From assembly GCA_949746255.1 (NCBI GenBank), contig CATKAP010000335.1, positions 1-37,026 on the forward strand: a stretch of 37,026 nt of DNA, read 5' to 3'. Both the position numbers and the translations under genes were made by a program. Positions 1-8,096 of the stretch are shown piece by piece. This DNA comes from an uncultured bacterium (GTDB lineage: Bacteria > Bacillota > Clostridia > Christensenellales > Borkfalkiaceae). The first letter of the stretch is position 1, and each line of letters opens with the position of its first letter. The notes under the pieces were generated by a model that was not told the origin of the DNA, did not search any database, and saw only the letters and a program-made list of their open reading frames with translations.

Positions 1-178
1 AGTAAAAAAACATACTGGGGCGGGGAGCAAAACGATAAAGGTATTCACCGCCGATAAAGTGGAAATCCGTTCGGATGAAAAAACGGGCGTTCTGAACGGA
101 GTTAAAATAGGCATAAGCCCCAATAAAATAGAACGCGCAGTTCTGCATTGCGACCTTTTGGAGGATTTGAATGTTTGA
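1..178 (+). CDS. spoIIGA: SpoIIGA C-terminus (partial), sporulation sigma-E factor processing peptidase
   Basis: The reading frame is open from the left edge (codons from base 2) to a TGA at 176-178 and gives the last 58 residues of a protein. The tail, including [20 protein letters not shown], resembles the end of the SpoIIGA aspartyl-protease domain, where an 'IGI...Y.ALLHP' type ending is usual. SpoIIGA is a membrane protease that cuts the pro-sequence of pro-sigma-E in the mother cell during sporulation. The stop overlaps the sigE ATG at 171 by 8 bases, the usual spoIIGA-sigE coupling. The catalytic Asp and membrane helices lie outside the window, so the call rests mostly on position and the short tail. 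Confidence 0.72.
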   Translation, partial: VKKHTGAGSKTIKVFTADKVEIRSDEKTGVLNGVKIGISPNKIERAVLHCDLLEDLNV

Positions 179-869
179 AAAAATAAAAAATTTGCTTGCC
201 GCTCTTTTCGGCAGAAACACGCTGGATTACATATGCGGAACGGAAGCGTTGCCCATGCCGTTTTCGCAGGAGGAGGAGAGCGATAAAATTTCTCTTTTGG
301 AAAGCGGCGACGAAAAAGCCAAAGCCGACCTTGTGGAACACAATTTGCGGCTCGTAGTGTACATAGCCAAAAAGTTCGAAGGTTCGGGCGCGGACGGCGA
401 CGATTTGGTTTCCGTTGGCACGATAGGGCTTATAAAGGCTATAAATTCCTTTAAATCGGACAAGAACATCAAGCTTGCAACGTACGCTTCGCGGTGCATA
501 GAAAACGAAATTTTAATGTATTTGCGCAGAATGTCGCGATTAAGACAGGAGGTCAGCTTCGACGAGCCTTTAAACACCGATTGGGAGGGCAACGAACTGT
601 TACTTTCCGACGTAATGGGCACCGACGCCGATATCGTCTATTCGGATATAGAGTGCGGAGTGGAACGCGAACTTTTAAACGCCGCACTTACGCAACTACC
701 CTCGCGGGAACAGCGCATAATGAAAATGCGTTTCGGGCTGGACGGCGGCGACGGCATGACTCAAAAGGACGTTGCAGACAAGCTGGGAATTTCCCAGAGC
801 TACATATCGCGTTTGGAAAAAAAGATTATTTCCAAGCTTAAAAAAGATATTTCCAAAAAAATCAATTAA
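171..869 (+). CDS. sigE: RNA polymerase sporulation sigma factor sigma-E (pro-form)
   Basis: This is a 232-residue sigma-70 family protein that directs early mother-cell transcription during sporulation. Residues 1-25 form the hydrophobic/basic pro-sequence that SpoIIGA removes. Region 2 follows, with [25 protein letters not shown] and [18 protein letters not shown], nearly identical to the known sigma-E family. The hallmark [20 protein letters not shown] comes next, then region 4 with the helix-turn-helix [22 protein letters not shown]. The ATG at 171 has GGAGG at 160-164, six bases upstream, inside the end of spoIIGA. Length matches the family (about 239 in B. subtilis). sigG follows after 65 bases. 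Identification is secure. Confidence 0.97.
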   Translation: MFEKIKNLLAALFGRNTLDYICGTEALPMPFSQEEESDKISLLESGDEKAKADLVEHNLRLVVYIAKKFEGSGADGDDLVSVGTIGLIKAINSFKSDKNIKLATYASRCIENEILMYLRRMSRLRQEVSFDEPLNTDWEGNELLLSDVMGTDADIVYSDIECGVERELLNAALTQLPSREQRIMKMRFGLDGGDGMTQKDVADKLGISQSYISRLEKKIISKLKKDISKKIN

Positions 870-934
870 TCCCCTAATATACTGCGTTCAAACATATTTT
901 TTCCGAGATTCGTACATAATAAGGAGGAAAAATT

Positions 935-1705
935 ATGTTGCAGAAAGTTGTTATTTGCGGCGTTGATACGTCGGGTTTGCCGCTTCTTACGGCAAAGGAA
1001 CAAGAAGAGCTTATGTTAAGGCTCAAAGCGGGGGATAACGAGGCGCGCGAAAGGTTTACCATAGGCAATATGCGTTTGGTGCTTTCGCTTGTAAGGCGTT
1101 TCTGGGCGAAGAAAGCCAACGCGGACGATGTTTTTCAGGCGGGCTGCGTGGGACTAATCAAGGCGATAGATAACTTCGATATTTCGGTAGGCGTGAAATT
1201 TTCCACTTACGCCGTTCCCATGATTTTGGGAGAAATAAAAAGATATCTGCGCGACGGAAACTCTTTGCGTGTTTCGCGTTCCATAAGGGATACCGCATAC
1301 CAGATTCTTAAAGTGCGCGAAAAGCTCGAAGAAGCCGACGAGGAGGTAACCTACGACAGAATAGCTAACGAAATGCATATAGCCGTTTCCGAAGTGGCTT
1401 ACGCGTTGGACGCCATTTCCGACCCCGTTTCTCTGTACGAACCCGTATACAATAAATCGGGAGACACGCTTTTATTGATGGATCAGATTTTCGACGCAAA
1501 AAACAACGACGAGGTATGGACGGAGAAGGCGGCTTTATACGAAGCTATTAACAGGCTCGAAGGACGCGAGAAAAAAATTCTGTTTTTAAGATATTTCGAA
1601 GGGAAAACGCAAACGGAAATTTCCCGCGAGGTGGGAATATCTCAGGCGCAGGTTTCCCGTCTTGAAAAAACGGCGTTAAAACAACTTAAATCATGCATAT
1701 CTTGA
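935..1705 (+). CDS. sigG: RNA polymerase sporulation sigma factor sigma-G
   Basis: A 256-residue sigma factor for late forespore gene expression. It begins with the sigma-G type N-terminus (KVVICGVDTSGLPLLTAKE), which binds the anti-sigma factor in relatives. Region 2 follows (FTIGNMRLVLSLVRRF, FQAGCVGLIKAIDNFD, FSTYAVPMILGEIKRYLRD), then region 3 and the region 4 helix-turn-helix (QTEISREVGISQAQVSRLEKTAL). The ATG at 935 has AAGGAGG at 921-927. It lies right after sigE, the order found in most spore formers. The 65-base gap could hold its own forespore promoter, but no convincing sigma-F or sigma-G motif was seen there. A strong hairpin terminator follows. Confidence 0.97.
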   Translation: MLQKVVICGVDTSGLPLLTAKEQEELMLRLKAGDNEARERFTIGNMRLVLSLVRRFWAKKANADDVFQAGCVGLIKAIDNFDISVGVKFSTYAVPMILGEIKRYLRDGNSLRVSRSIRDTAYQILKVREKLEEADEEVTYDRIANEMHIAVSEVAYALDAISDPVSLYEPVYNKSGDTLLLMDQIFDAKNNDEVWTEKAALYEAINRLEGREKKILFLRYFEGKTQTEISREVGISQAQVSRLEKTALKQLKSCIS

Positions 1706-1714
1706 TTAATTTAA

Positions 1715-1746
1715 AGCGAACGGTTTTACCGTTCGCTGAATTTTTA
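1715..1746 (+). terminator. Rho-independent terminator after sigG
   Basis: A perfect 10-bp stem (AGCGAACGGT / ACCGTTCGCT, 1715-1724 and 1728-1737) with a TTT loop is followed by GAATTTTTA. It ends the sporulation sigma operon and insulates the next gene. Confidence 0.88.
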
Positions 1747-1796
1747 TCGTTCGTTCTTCAAAAAACTGCTTTTAATCCTTTTTACAGACCGTTTGT
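1746..1796 (+). promoter_or_regulatory. Putative LytTR regulator boxes before the histidine kinase gene
   Basis: ATCGTTCGT at 1746-1754 and ACCGTTTGT at 1788-1796 fit the published LytTR-domain box pattern [TA][AC][CA]GTTN[AG][TG] with 8/9 and 9/9 matches. They are exactly 42 bp (2 x 21) apart. A weak 6/9 copy sits midway at 1767. LytTR regulators bind 9-bp direct repeats with a 21-22 bp period, that is, on one face of the helix. The last box ends 10 bp before the -35 element. The likely ligand is the LytTR regulator encoded at 3187-3924. Inference from motif and spacing only. Confidence 0.5.
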
Positions 1797-1806
1797 TCCG
1801 ATAATA

Positions 1807-1836
1807 TTGACTGTTTAATGTTAAGTATGTGATAAT
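1807..1836 (+). promoter_or_regulatory. Sigma-A promoter of the histidine kinase gene
   Basis: TTGACT at 1807-1812 and GATAAT at 1831-1836 are separated by 18 bp. The predicted start of transcription is near 1843, only about four bases before the ATG at 1847, so the mRNA would be nearly leaderless. Confidence 0.6.
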
Positions 1837-1846
1837 CTTAATAAAG

Positions 1847-3178
1847 ATGTTGAAGTATTTTATATTCGATTATTTAAATTTAACGCACGGCTTTATCTAT
1901 CTTACCGCAAATTATTTTATTGCGGCGGGAATTCCGTTTTTGCTGGGAGATTTTTCGCGTAAGCCTTGGTGGAAAGCGGCGGTAGTTACCTTTGTGGAAA
2001 TTACTGTGTGTATTATAATTATGGAATTCTTCGCTTCCGTCTATTTTGCTATATTTAATTCGGATACCTATGTTCCGTTCGTTTGCGGATTGCTCGTGTT
2101 GACGCTTTATGCTGCTATAAGAAGTAAAAAAAAGACGCCGGTACGTATAATGCAGTCTGCCGCGTATCTGGGGTTTAGCTGTCTTGCTTTGACCACAACC
2201 ATGTCTATGGGAGCTCTTTTGGGTGTACCGTATTATTATCTGCAATGGGGTTTGATTTCGGTAAACGGTATAATTATATGTTCATCCGCGTTTCTTATTC
2301 GGTATTTTTCGATAAAGGATGAAACTCCGGTGCAGCCCTTATATGTTGTTATAACCGTCGTAATGGGGGCGCTTGGATTTGCGTATTCCGTTATACGTAT
2401 GGTTTTGAAAATAGATCCGGCGGCTTCTGTTGCAATTTGCATGATATTTATTTTCGCTTTTTTTATAGTGTATTTCATGCTCGTATATCTTTCTGAAAAG
2501 TCATATGCAGACGCGTGCCGCCAGGTAAACGCCATAATGCGCAGTTCGGACAGGGAGGCGTTCAGGCTGAGTAACGAAAATCTGGAAAATTTACACAAAA
2601 TGAGACACGAACTTAAAAACCAATACGCGCTTATGAAGTCTTATTTGGATAGGGGAGACTATGAAAATCTTGGAAAATATTTTTCGGAATTTTCGGATAG
2701 GATTGAAGAAACGGTTAATTTTACCGATTGCGGGAATAATACGCTCAACGTAATATTAGGTATAGAGCGCGGCAGGGCAAAGGACGCCGCCGTGGATTTG
2801 GATTGTAAAATAGCCGTTCCGGAAAAAATAAACATAAAAGACGTGGATTTGTGTAGCTTGCTTATGAATCTTATTAATAATGCTGTGGAATATTTGGAAA
2901 GAAACAAAAATGTAACCGAAAGAAAAATAAAAGTGGAGTTGTATGTCGTGGATCATGTTTTTATGGCTAAAATGAGTAATCATATTCTGCCCGAGCACAA
3001 AGAGTCCGCGCTTACATTGAAAACAAGTAAGCAAAATAAAAATTTACACGGTTACGGAAGTAAGATCGTTGCGCGTATCGTTGAGAAATATAACGGAGCC
3101 GTGGATTACGTAGTCAAAGACGGTGAATTTACGGTAAATGTAATGCTGTTTATTCCTACGGATTCCGCGCAAATATAG
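1847..3178 (+). CDS. AgrC/VirS-like membrane sensor histidine kinase (GHKL type)
   Basis: A 443-residue sensor kinase. The first 210 residues hold about six hydrophobic membrane segments. The dimerisation/phosphoacceptor helix carries MRHELKNQY, with His254 the likely phosphorylated residue. A GHKL ATPase domain follows, with N-box LLMNLINNAVEYLE and G-box HGYGSKIVARIVEKYNG. This layout is that of the AgrC/ComD/VirS (HPK10) class, which often senses peptides, but no agrB or agrD-like gene is visible nearby. A longer frame from GTG 1829 exists but would include the -10 element, so ATG 1847 is preferred. No ribosome binding site precedes it. The stop overlaps the ribosome binding site of the response regulator gene, so the pair is co-transcribed. 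Confidence 0.88.
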   Translation: MLKYFIFDYLNLTHGFIYLTANYFIAAGIPFLLGDFSRKPWWKAAVVTFVEITVCIIIMEFFASVYFAIFNSDTYVPFVCGLLVLTLYAAIRSKKKTPVRIMQSAAYLGFSCLALTTTMSMGALLGVPYYYLQWGLISVNGIIICSSAFLIRYFSIKDETPVQPLYVVITVVMGALGFAYSVIRMVLKIDPAASVAICMIFIFAFFIVYFMLVYLSEKSYADACRQVNAIMRSSDREAFRLSNENLENLHKMRHELKNQYALMKSYLDRGDYENLGKYFSEFSDRIEETVNFTDCGNNTLNVILGIERGRAKDAAVDLDCKIAVPEKINIKDVDLCSLLMNLINNAVEYLERNKNVTERKIKVELYVVDHVFMAKMSNHILPEHKESALTLKTSKQNKNLHGYGSKIVARIVEKYNGAVDYVVKDGEFTVNVMLFIPTDSAQI

Positions 3179-3186
3179 GAGTAAAA

Positions 3187-3924
3187 ATGCGAAAATTCAG
3201 AATTGCCGTTTGCGACGACGAACAAAATATAATAGAGGTTATTCAAAGCGTAATTTCGGCTGCGTTCGGGAAAGCGGGTGTGCCTGTCGAAATTGAAACC
3301 TATACTTCGGTGGAATCTTTGAGCCGAAGAATAAAATCCAGGATTTACGATTTGCTTTTTCTCGACATATGCATGCCGAAGTGCGACGGAATTTCTTTCG
3401 GGGAAAGACTGAGAAAAGCGGGCGACGCCACCGATATTATATTTGTTTCCAATAGGGAGGATAAGGTTTTCGAAGCGCTGAAAATACACCCTTTCGGATT
3501 CGTCCGCAAGAACAATTTTTTAAATGAAATAACCGCCGCCGTAAACAATTACCTTGCTTCCGTTTCTTCACGCGACAAAATTTCAATAACGGTTCAAGGC
3601 AAGGGCGGTATAGTCACGGTTAAAATTTCGGAAACCGTTTATTTCGAAGGCGCCGGTAAATTTCAGCTTATGCACGTTAAAGGCAAGGCGGAAACTATTC
3701 CTGTTTACAGAGCCATGGAAAAGTTGGAAGAAGAATTAGAGCCCTTCGGTTTTATCCGAGTGCACAAGGGGATGCTCGTAAATTTCAGGTTTATTTCTCG
3801 TATTCTCGTGGGGGAAGTGGAGCTTTCCACGGGCGAAAGCCTTCCGCTTTCGCGCAGAAAAGCTACGGAAATAAAAACCAAATATCTTGCGCTTTTAAAA
3901 GAATGTGGAAGCGTAATGCTTTGA
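3187..3924 (+). CDS. LytTR-family response regulator (AgrA/VirR-like)
   Basis: A 245-residue two-domain regulator and partner of the kinase just upstream. The receiver domain (about 1-125) has acidic residues in VCDDEQN and the phosphorylation site in LLFLDICMP (Asp60). The C-terminal LytTR DNA-binding domain (about 135-240) shows VYFEGAGKFQLMHV, FIRVHKGMLVNFRFI and GESLPLSRRKATEIK, the typical end of this fold. LytTR proteins bind 9-bp direct repeats about 21 bp apart. Such repeats lie before the kinase gene (1746-1796) and the GH3 gene (4683-4712), which suggests autoregulation and a local regulon. The ribosome binding site TAGGAG overlaps the kinase stop codon. Confidence 0.92.
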   Translation: MRKFRIAVCDDEQNIIEVIQSVISAAFGKAGVPVEIETYTSVESLSRRIKSRIYDLLFLDICMPKCDGISFGERLRKAGDATDIIFVSNREDKVFEALKIHPFGFVRKNNFLNEITAAVNNYLASVSSRDKISITVQGKGGIVTVKISETVYFEGAGKFQLMHVKGKAETIPVYRAMEKLEEELEPFGFIRVHKGMLVNFRFISRILVGEVELSTGESLPLSRRKATEIKTKYLALLKECGSVML

Positions 3925-4003
3925 TTTTATTAACGGCGGAGCGTGTTTTTATCGCGTCCCGCCGCTGTTTATGCCTTTTTATGCGCCTTTCGTTCCGAAA
4001 ACA

Positions 4004-4032
4004 TTGTAAAAATTTATATTACGTGATATATT
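4004..4032 (+). promoter_or_regulatory. Sigma-A promoter of the small lipoprotein gene
   Basis: TTGTAA at 4004-4009 and TATATT at 4027-4032 are 17 bp apart. A 7/9 match to a LytTR box (TTCGTTCCG, 3989-3997) ends seven bases before the -35, but no second box at 21 bp was found. The rest of 3925-4083 shows nothing else. Confidence 0.55.
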
Positions 4033-4083
4033 TTGGGCAACCGAGTGAAAGGTTTTTGCTAAAATTTTCAGGAGTTTTAAATT

Positions 4084-4590
4084 ATGAAAAAGGCGAAAAG
4101 TTTAATTATTACTGTAGCTGTTGTTCTTGCATTGGTAATTTGCACGGCGGTTATCGGCGCTTGCGGAACTACGAATCTTGAAAACGGCTCTTACGCGGGA
4201 ACTTGTACTTATTCGTATGTCGACAATGAAGAAACTGTACACGCAGGATATAAAGTTTCGTTCGAAGTTCAGGATAACACCTTGTGGAATCTTGCGGTTT
4301 CTGCTGTGGACGCGGATTGGGTCGGGGCGAAAGAGGGTGAAAAGTACGTTCAGCCGGCATATGCCAGCGGTGCTCCCTGGAATGCGGGAAAGGCGCTTGC
4401 ACAGTTCGAAAACTGGACTATTGCGGAGTTTATGCAAATTAAGGTTAAAGTCGACGCAACCGACAGGCCCGACGGTAAGGACTGTATTTCAGTCGGTAAA
4501 GAAGTAACCGTGGGCGTAGGCTGCGAAGAGGGCTTGGCTTGCATAATTCTTGCCGTTCAGAACGGAATAAAAACCGCGAATAAAGTTTAA
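4084..4590 (+). CDS. Small lipoprotein with a possible degenerate FMN-binding-type domain
   Basis: A 168-residue protein with a lipoprotein signal: basic start, hydrophobic stretch, then VIGAC with the lipidated Cys near residue 27. The mature part starts LENGSYAGTCTY and ends with VGVGCEEGLACIILAVQNGIK. That layout resembles PF04205 (FMN_bind) domains, which begin 'DGTYTG' and end '(S)GAT.TS.A...AV..AL'. The Ser/Thr motif used for covalent flavin attachment (SGAT) is absent here, replaced by GCEEG, so flavin binding is doubtful. It has a good ribosome binding site (CAGGAG), its own promoter and its own terminator. It sits between the two-component system and the GH3 gene, so it may belong to the same surface function. 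The function is not known. Confidence 0.6.
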   Translation: MKKAKSLIITVAVVLALVICTAVIGACGTTNLENGSYAGTCTYSYVDNEETVHAGYKVSFEVQDNTLWNLAVSAVDADWVGAKEGEKYVQPAYASGAPWNAGKALAQFENWTIAEFMQIKVKVDATDRPDGKDCISVGKEVTVGVGCEEGLACIILAVQNGIKTANKV

Positions 4591-4606
4591 GCAAAAACCT
4601 TGTAAA

Positions 4607-4637
4607 AGAGGACGACTAAAAGGTCGTCCTTTTTTCT
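4607..4637 (+). terminator. Rho-independent terminator after the lipoprotein gene
   Basis: Stem GGACGAC (4610-4616) pairs with GTCGTCC (4623-4629), extended by A-T pairs on both sides, and is followed by TTTTTTCTTT. Confidence 0.9.
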
Positions 4638-4682
4638 TTATTTTCTATAACTATTTGCGTATTGGATGCATGCTTGAAAAAT

Positions 4683-4712
4683 GCCGTTTGCACCATTTTT
4701 CATACCGTTTGT
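4683..4712 (+). promoter_or_regulatory. LytTR-type direct repeat before the GH3 gene
   Basis: CCGTTTG occurs twice, at 4684-4690 and 4705-4711, exactly 21 bp apart (a 9-bp box plus a 12-bp spacer). The second box ACCGTTTGT is identical to the best box before the kinase gene and matches the LytTR pattern at 9/9; the first matches 7/9. The downstream bases TTCTTC are also shared with the box at 1746. The site is about 50 bp upstream of the -35 element of the GH3 promoter. A short inverted repeat GGAGT/ACTCC lies just after it (4721-4735). Confidence 0.55.
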
Positions 4713-4763
4713 TCTTCTAAGGAGTTAATTACTCCATTAAAACAGCCGTATTTTCCAGAAATA

Positions 4764-4792
4764 TTGAAGGTTTTTCCGTGTTGGGTTATACT
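4764..4792 (+). promoter_or_regulatory. Sigma-A promoter of the GH3 gene
   Basis: TTGAAG (4764-4769) and TATACT (4787-4792) are separated by 17 bp. The predicted transcript starts near 4799, giving a leader of about 65 bases before the TTG start at 4865. Confidence 0.65.
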
Positions 4793-4864
4793 TAACCTTG
4801 ATAACAGGGAGGAATGACCCTTTATCACTGAAAAATACCAAATCATTCCGAACAGGAGGAAATT

Positions 4865-7800
4865 TTGAAACCGAAAAGCAAAAAAGTAGGAGTCATCGGT
4901 ATCGTAATCGCAATTTTACTTATTGCGGTTATAATTACCGTAGATGTGCTTTGCGCAACCTTCTCGTCACTCATAGGTCTGTATTTCAGGGGTGAAACGA
5001 GTACTGCGGAAGCAAAGGCGGAAGCGTTTCAAACGGCTAACGATTTCACCGAAAGACAGGCGTCTAACGGCGTGGTTCTTTTGAAGAACGAAAACGACGT
5101 GTTGCCTCTTGCCGCAAGCACCAATAAAGTAAATATGTTCGGCGCGCTCTCGGCAAAGCAGATTTACATGGGCACGGGTAGTGCGGGCGGATTTAACTGG
5201 TCTGCCGAGGACTTCCTTAATTTTAAGGACGCGTTCAAGAAAAAGAATATCGACGTCAATCCCGATTTGTGGAATTTCTACACAAAACTTACGGGTAACG
5301 CTTCGGGTGTTGCGGGCGGCGTAACGGACATGCAGGGTTCAACCCATTCGATTATCGACGTGTCTCTCGATTATAACGGATATGCTGCGGCGCGCACCGC
5401 GGCTGAAAGCTATTCGGATACTGCGTTCATAGTCGTAGGACGCGCGGGCGGCGAAGGCAGCGACGCAGTTATGGAAATGACGCCTTATTCGGTAACCAAT
5501 TCGAAAGGCACAACGAACTATAATGTGGGCGGCGACCCCGGCAAGCATTATCTTGAACTTATGGACGTGGAGCTTGCGCTCGTCAACTACGTTAAGGCAA
5601 CTTATAAAAACGTTATTCTTCTTGTAAATTCTCCCATGCCCATAGAGCTCGGCTTCGTCGACGGAACTGATACTGGCGCGAACACCGTAGGAGATATCGA
5701 CGCGGTGATGTGGATGGGACTTCCCGGTTCCACGGGCAATGCGGGCGTTGTGAACGTGCTTACGGGCGCGGAATCTCCCTCGGGCAGACTTCCCGATACC
5801 TGGGCGTACGAAATGGAGTCGGCTCCTTCGTATTATAATTTCGGCGATTACAGCTACTATTACAACGGCGAATACGTTGCCGACGCTCCCGGAGGCAACA
5901 ACCAGAAGGGCGGCAAATTCGTTCACTATCAGGAAAGTATTTATATAGGCTACCGCTGGTATGAAACGGCTAACGCCGAAAACGTAAAACTTACCAATAT
6001 AGGCAACTTCCAATACAACAACACGACCTACGAAACCGCCGACAGAAAGTTCACGAGAAACGGCGACGATATAGTCGGCGCGGAGCAGAAAAATTTTGAT
6101 TTCGGCGACTATAATTCGGTGGTTCAGTATCCTTTCGGCAGCGGACTTACATACGCCGATTTCGATATCGAATTCGAGGGAACGCCTTCATACGACGCAA
6201 GCGCAAACGAGTTCGTATTCAAAGTAAAGGTAACCAACACCCACGAAAGCGTTACGGCTAAAACGCCCGTAATGATTTACGTAGAACAACCTTACATAGA
6301 AACGGAGGGAATAGAAAAATCCAAGGTTGTGCTCGCGCAGTTTGAAAAAACCAAGAATATAGCTCCCAAGGCTAGCGAAACTCTCACGCTCAGAATTAAC
6401 CGCGACGAATTGGCTTCGTACGATTATAAGACGGAAAAGGCTTATGTTCTCAGCGCCGGCGAATACAAATTTTACGCCGATTGGGGTAAATACGGCTCGC
6501 ACTGCTGGGCTAATACGAGCGATACGAACGACGTTCTTACCTGGACTTACAACCTTGATTCCAAAATAGTGTTCAAGGGAGATAAAAAACGCGACAGCGA
6601 TAAGGTAGCCGCTGAAAATCAATTCGACGACGTTAATTCGGGCGACAGCTCGTACAAACCCGCCGACGACGATTTGACTCGCGCGGACTTTGAGGGCACG
6701 TTCCCCAAGAGCTATGCCGCGGGCACGCAGATGAATACTTTGGACGACAAGACCTATGCAAGAATTATGAACGGCGTGGTTTTGGAAGGCTTCAACGGCA
6801 CGACCGGCAAGTACGAAGGAAAATTTGCCGATGAAAACGGCAACTATAAAGATCCTACGGAAGGCTATACGGCTCTTGCCATGTCGCAGGAAATGAAGCT
6901 TATTGTAGCTGATCTTACGGGCAAGCAATATACGGATAAAGAATGGGATACACTTATTTCGCAGATGAGCTTTGCCGATTTGGAAAGACTTCTCGGTTGG
7001 TGCGGATGGTCTAACCCCTCAATAAAATCTATCGGTAAATCCGCCGCCGTTGATATGGACGGTTGTCACGGGCTTCACGACCTTGTTACGGGTATAGAAG
7101 CAAATTGTTATACGACCACACCGATAACCTCGGCAACCTTCGATAAGGAACTCGCTTACGAACTCGGGCAGACCTATGGTCAGGAATGCATACTAAACGG
7201 CGTCAGCGGTATGTACGGCTTCTCTATGAATATGCACCGTTCGCCATTCGGCGGCAGGGCGTTCGAATATTATAGCGAAGATAGCTTTGTTGCCGGCACT
7301 ATGGCGGCTGCCGTAACCGGCGGTTTGCAGAGCAAGGGCGTTGCGGTATATTCCAAACACTATGCTTTGAACGCCCAGGAAACGAACAGAAATACCTGCC
7401 GTACCTGGGCTTCCGAACAAGCTATAAGAGAGCTCTATCTCCGTCCCTTCGAAATTGTTACCAAAACTGCCGATACGGCTAGCGACGTATTAAAGGGCAA
7501 TACGGGCTTTATGACAGGCATGAACTTTGTGGGGACCGGTCACTGCTCGTCTAACTATCCGCTTCTTACGGCTGTTCCCAGAGGCGAATGGGGCTTCCAA
7601 GGCAGAATAGTAACCGACGCGGAAGGCTTCTTCTCGATGTCGTCGGCAATTCGTGCGGGTACCGATATGATTCTTATTCCTTTTGCGGCAAAGTTTGATA
7701 CCGTTGATGGAATGAACAACCAGAGCGGCTACGGACTTCAGAAAATACAGGAAGCGGCCAAACATCAGCTATTTGTATTTGCCAACACGGCTGGTGTTGG

Positions 7801-7945
7801 TCTCGAAACCGGTCTTTCCGACGCGTGGATAGCTCTTCCCGTAGTTGTTTCTGCGATTCTTTTTGCGGGCGCGGTTCTTGTAACAGTGTTTATGATAGTT
7901 CCTGCGTTCTTTATCAAAAAACGTACGGAGGAAATTTCCGACTAA
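4865..7945 (+). CDS. Membrane-anchored glycoside hydrolase family 3 protein with swapped domain order
   Basis: A 1026-residue beta-glycosidase-like enzyme, probably acting outside the cell on glucosides or xylosides. The TTG start has AGGAGG eight bases before it. An N-terminal membrane helix (about 8-34) is followed first by the GH3 C-terminal domain (from ASNGVVLLKNENDVLPL, about 65-350, with YPFGSGLTYADF near 420), then a fibronectin III-like domain. Only then comes the (beta/alpha)8 catalytic domain (about 688-960), with KHYALNAQETNR and IVTDAEG, where Asp918 is the likely nucleophile. This inverted order is known from some rumen beta-glucosidases. A second membrane helix (about 987-1015) followed by a positively charged tail ends the protein, so both ends appear anchored. 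The substrate cannot be told from sequence. The promoter and LytTR boxes upstream suggest control by the regulator at 3187. Confidence 0.9.
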   Translation: MKPKSKKVGVIGIVIAILLIAVIITVDVLCATFSSLIGLYFRGETSTAEAKAEAFQTANDFTERQASNGVVLLKNENDVLPLAASTNKVNMFGALSAKQIYMGTGSAGGFNWSAEDFLNFKDAFKKKNIDVNPDLWNFYTKLTGNASGVAGGVTDMQGSTHSIIDVSLDYNGYAAARTAAESYSDTAFIVVGRAGGEGSDAVMEMTPYSVTNSKGTTNYNVGGDPGKHYLELMDVELALVNYVKATYKNVILLVNSPMPIELGFVDGTDTGANTVGDIDAVMWMGLPGSTGNAGVVNVLTGAESPSGRLPDTWAYEMESAPSYYNFGDYSYYYNGEYVADAPGGNNQKGGKFVHYQESIYIGYRWYETANAENVKLTNIGNFQYNNTTYETADRKFTRNGDDIVGAEQKNFDFGDYNSVVQYPFGSGLTYADFDIEFEGTPSYDASANEFVFKVKVTNTHESVTAKTPVMIYVEQPYIETEGIEKSKVVLAQFEKTKNIAPKASETLTLRINRDELASYDYKTEKAYVLSAGEYKFYADWGKYGSHCWANTSDTNDVLTWTYNLDSKIVFKGDKKRDSDKVAAENQFDDVNSGDSSYKPADDDLTRADFEGTFPKSYAAGTQMNTLDDKTYARIMNGVVLEGFNGTTGKYEGKFADENGNYKDPTEGYTALAMSQEMKLIVADLTGKQYTDKEWDTLISQMSFADLERLLGWCGWSNPSIKSIGKSAAVDMDGCHGLHDLVTGIEANCYTTTPITSATFDKELAYELGQTYGQECILNGVSGMYGFSMNMHRSPFGGRAFEYYSEDSFVAGTMAAAVTGGLQSKGVAVYSKHYALNAQETNRNTCRTWASEQAIRELYLRPFEIVTKTADTASDVLKGNTGFMTGMNFVGTGHCSSNYPLLTAVPRGEWGFQGRIVTDAEGFFSMSSAIRAGTDMILIPFAAKFDTVDGMNNQSGYGLQKIQEAAKHQLFVFANTAGVGLETGLSDAWIALPVVVSAILFAGAVLVTVFMIVPAFFIKKRTEEISD

Positions 7946-7983
7946 CAAATATAAAACGAAAATCTTTCATTCGGTATAAAATT

Positions 7984-8017
7984 TCTTCGGGCGTTCTCGC
8001 CCGAAGATTATTTTTTG
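7984..8017 (+). terminator. Rho-independent terminator after GH3
   Basis: Perfect 10-bp stem TCTTCGGGCG / CGCCCGAAGA (7984-7993, 7998-8007) with a TTCT loop, followed by TTATTTTTTG. Confidence 0.93.
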
Positions 8018-8025
8018 TCAAAGTA

Positions 8026-8053
8026 TTGATTTAAACGGTAAATGGTGTATACT
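8026..8053 (+). promoter_or_regulatory. Promoter of the decayed response-regulator gene
   Basis: TTGATT (8026-8031) and TATACT (8048-8053) with a 16-bp spacer. A ribosome binding site GAGGGG lies at 8085-8090, seven bases before the ATG at 8097. The control elements look intact although the coding sequence is broken. Confidence 0.5.
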
Positions 8054-8096
8054 GTTTTTATACGATGGTTGTTAAATTAATACTGAGGGGAAAACT

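Noticed and set aside
1829-1846. GTG start for the histidine kinase
   Set aside because: The codons include the predicted -10 element; the ATG at 1847 is downstream of the predicted transcript start.
3903-4181. A 92-codon frame between the response regulator and the lipoprotein, considered as an AgrD-like peptide
   Set aside because: It overlaps both genes, lacks an AgrD-type Cys core with an acidic tail, and spans the lipoprotein promoter.
4721-4735. Short inverted repeat GGAGT-TAATT-ACTCC considered as a terminator or riboswitch piece
   Set aside because: Only five base pairs, no T-run, and it lies upstream of the promoter, so it is not in the GH3 leader.
4814-4831. Five-codon frame (MTLYH) in the GH3 leader, considered as a leader peptide
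   Set aside because: Its GGGAGG lies only two to three bases before the ATG, too close for normal initiation.
5339-6928. Minus-strand open frames of 224 and 246 codons inside the GH3 gene
   Set aside because: They mirror the GH3 codons, show no motifs, and the plus strand is clearly coding throughout.
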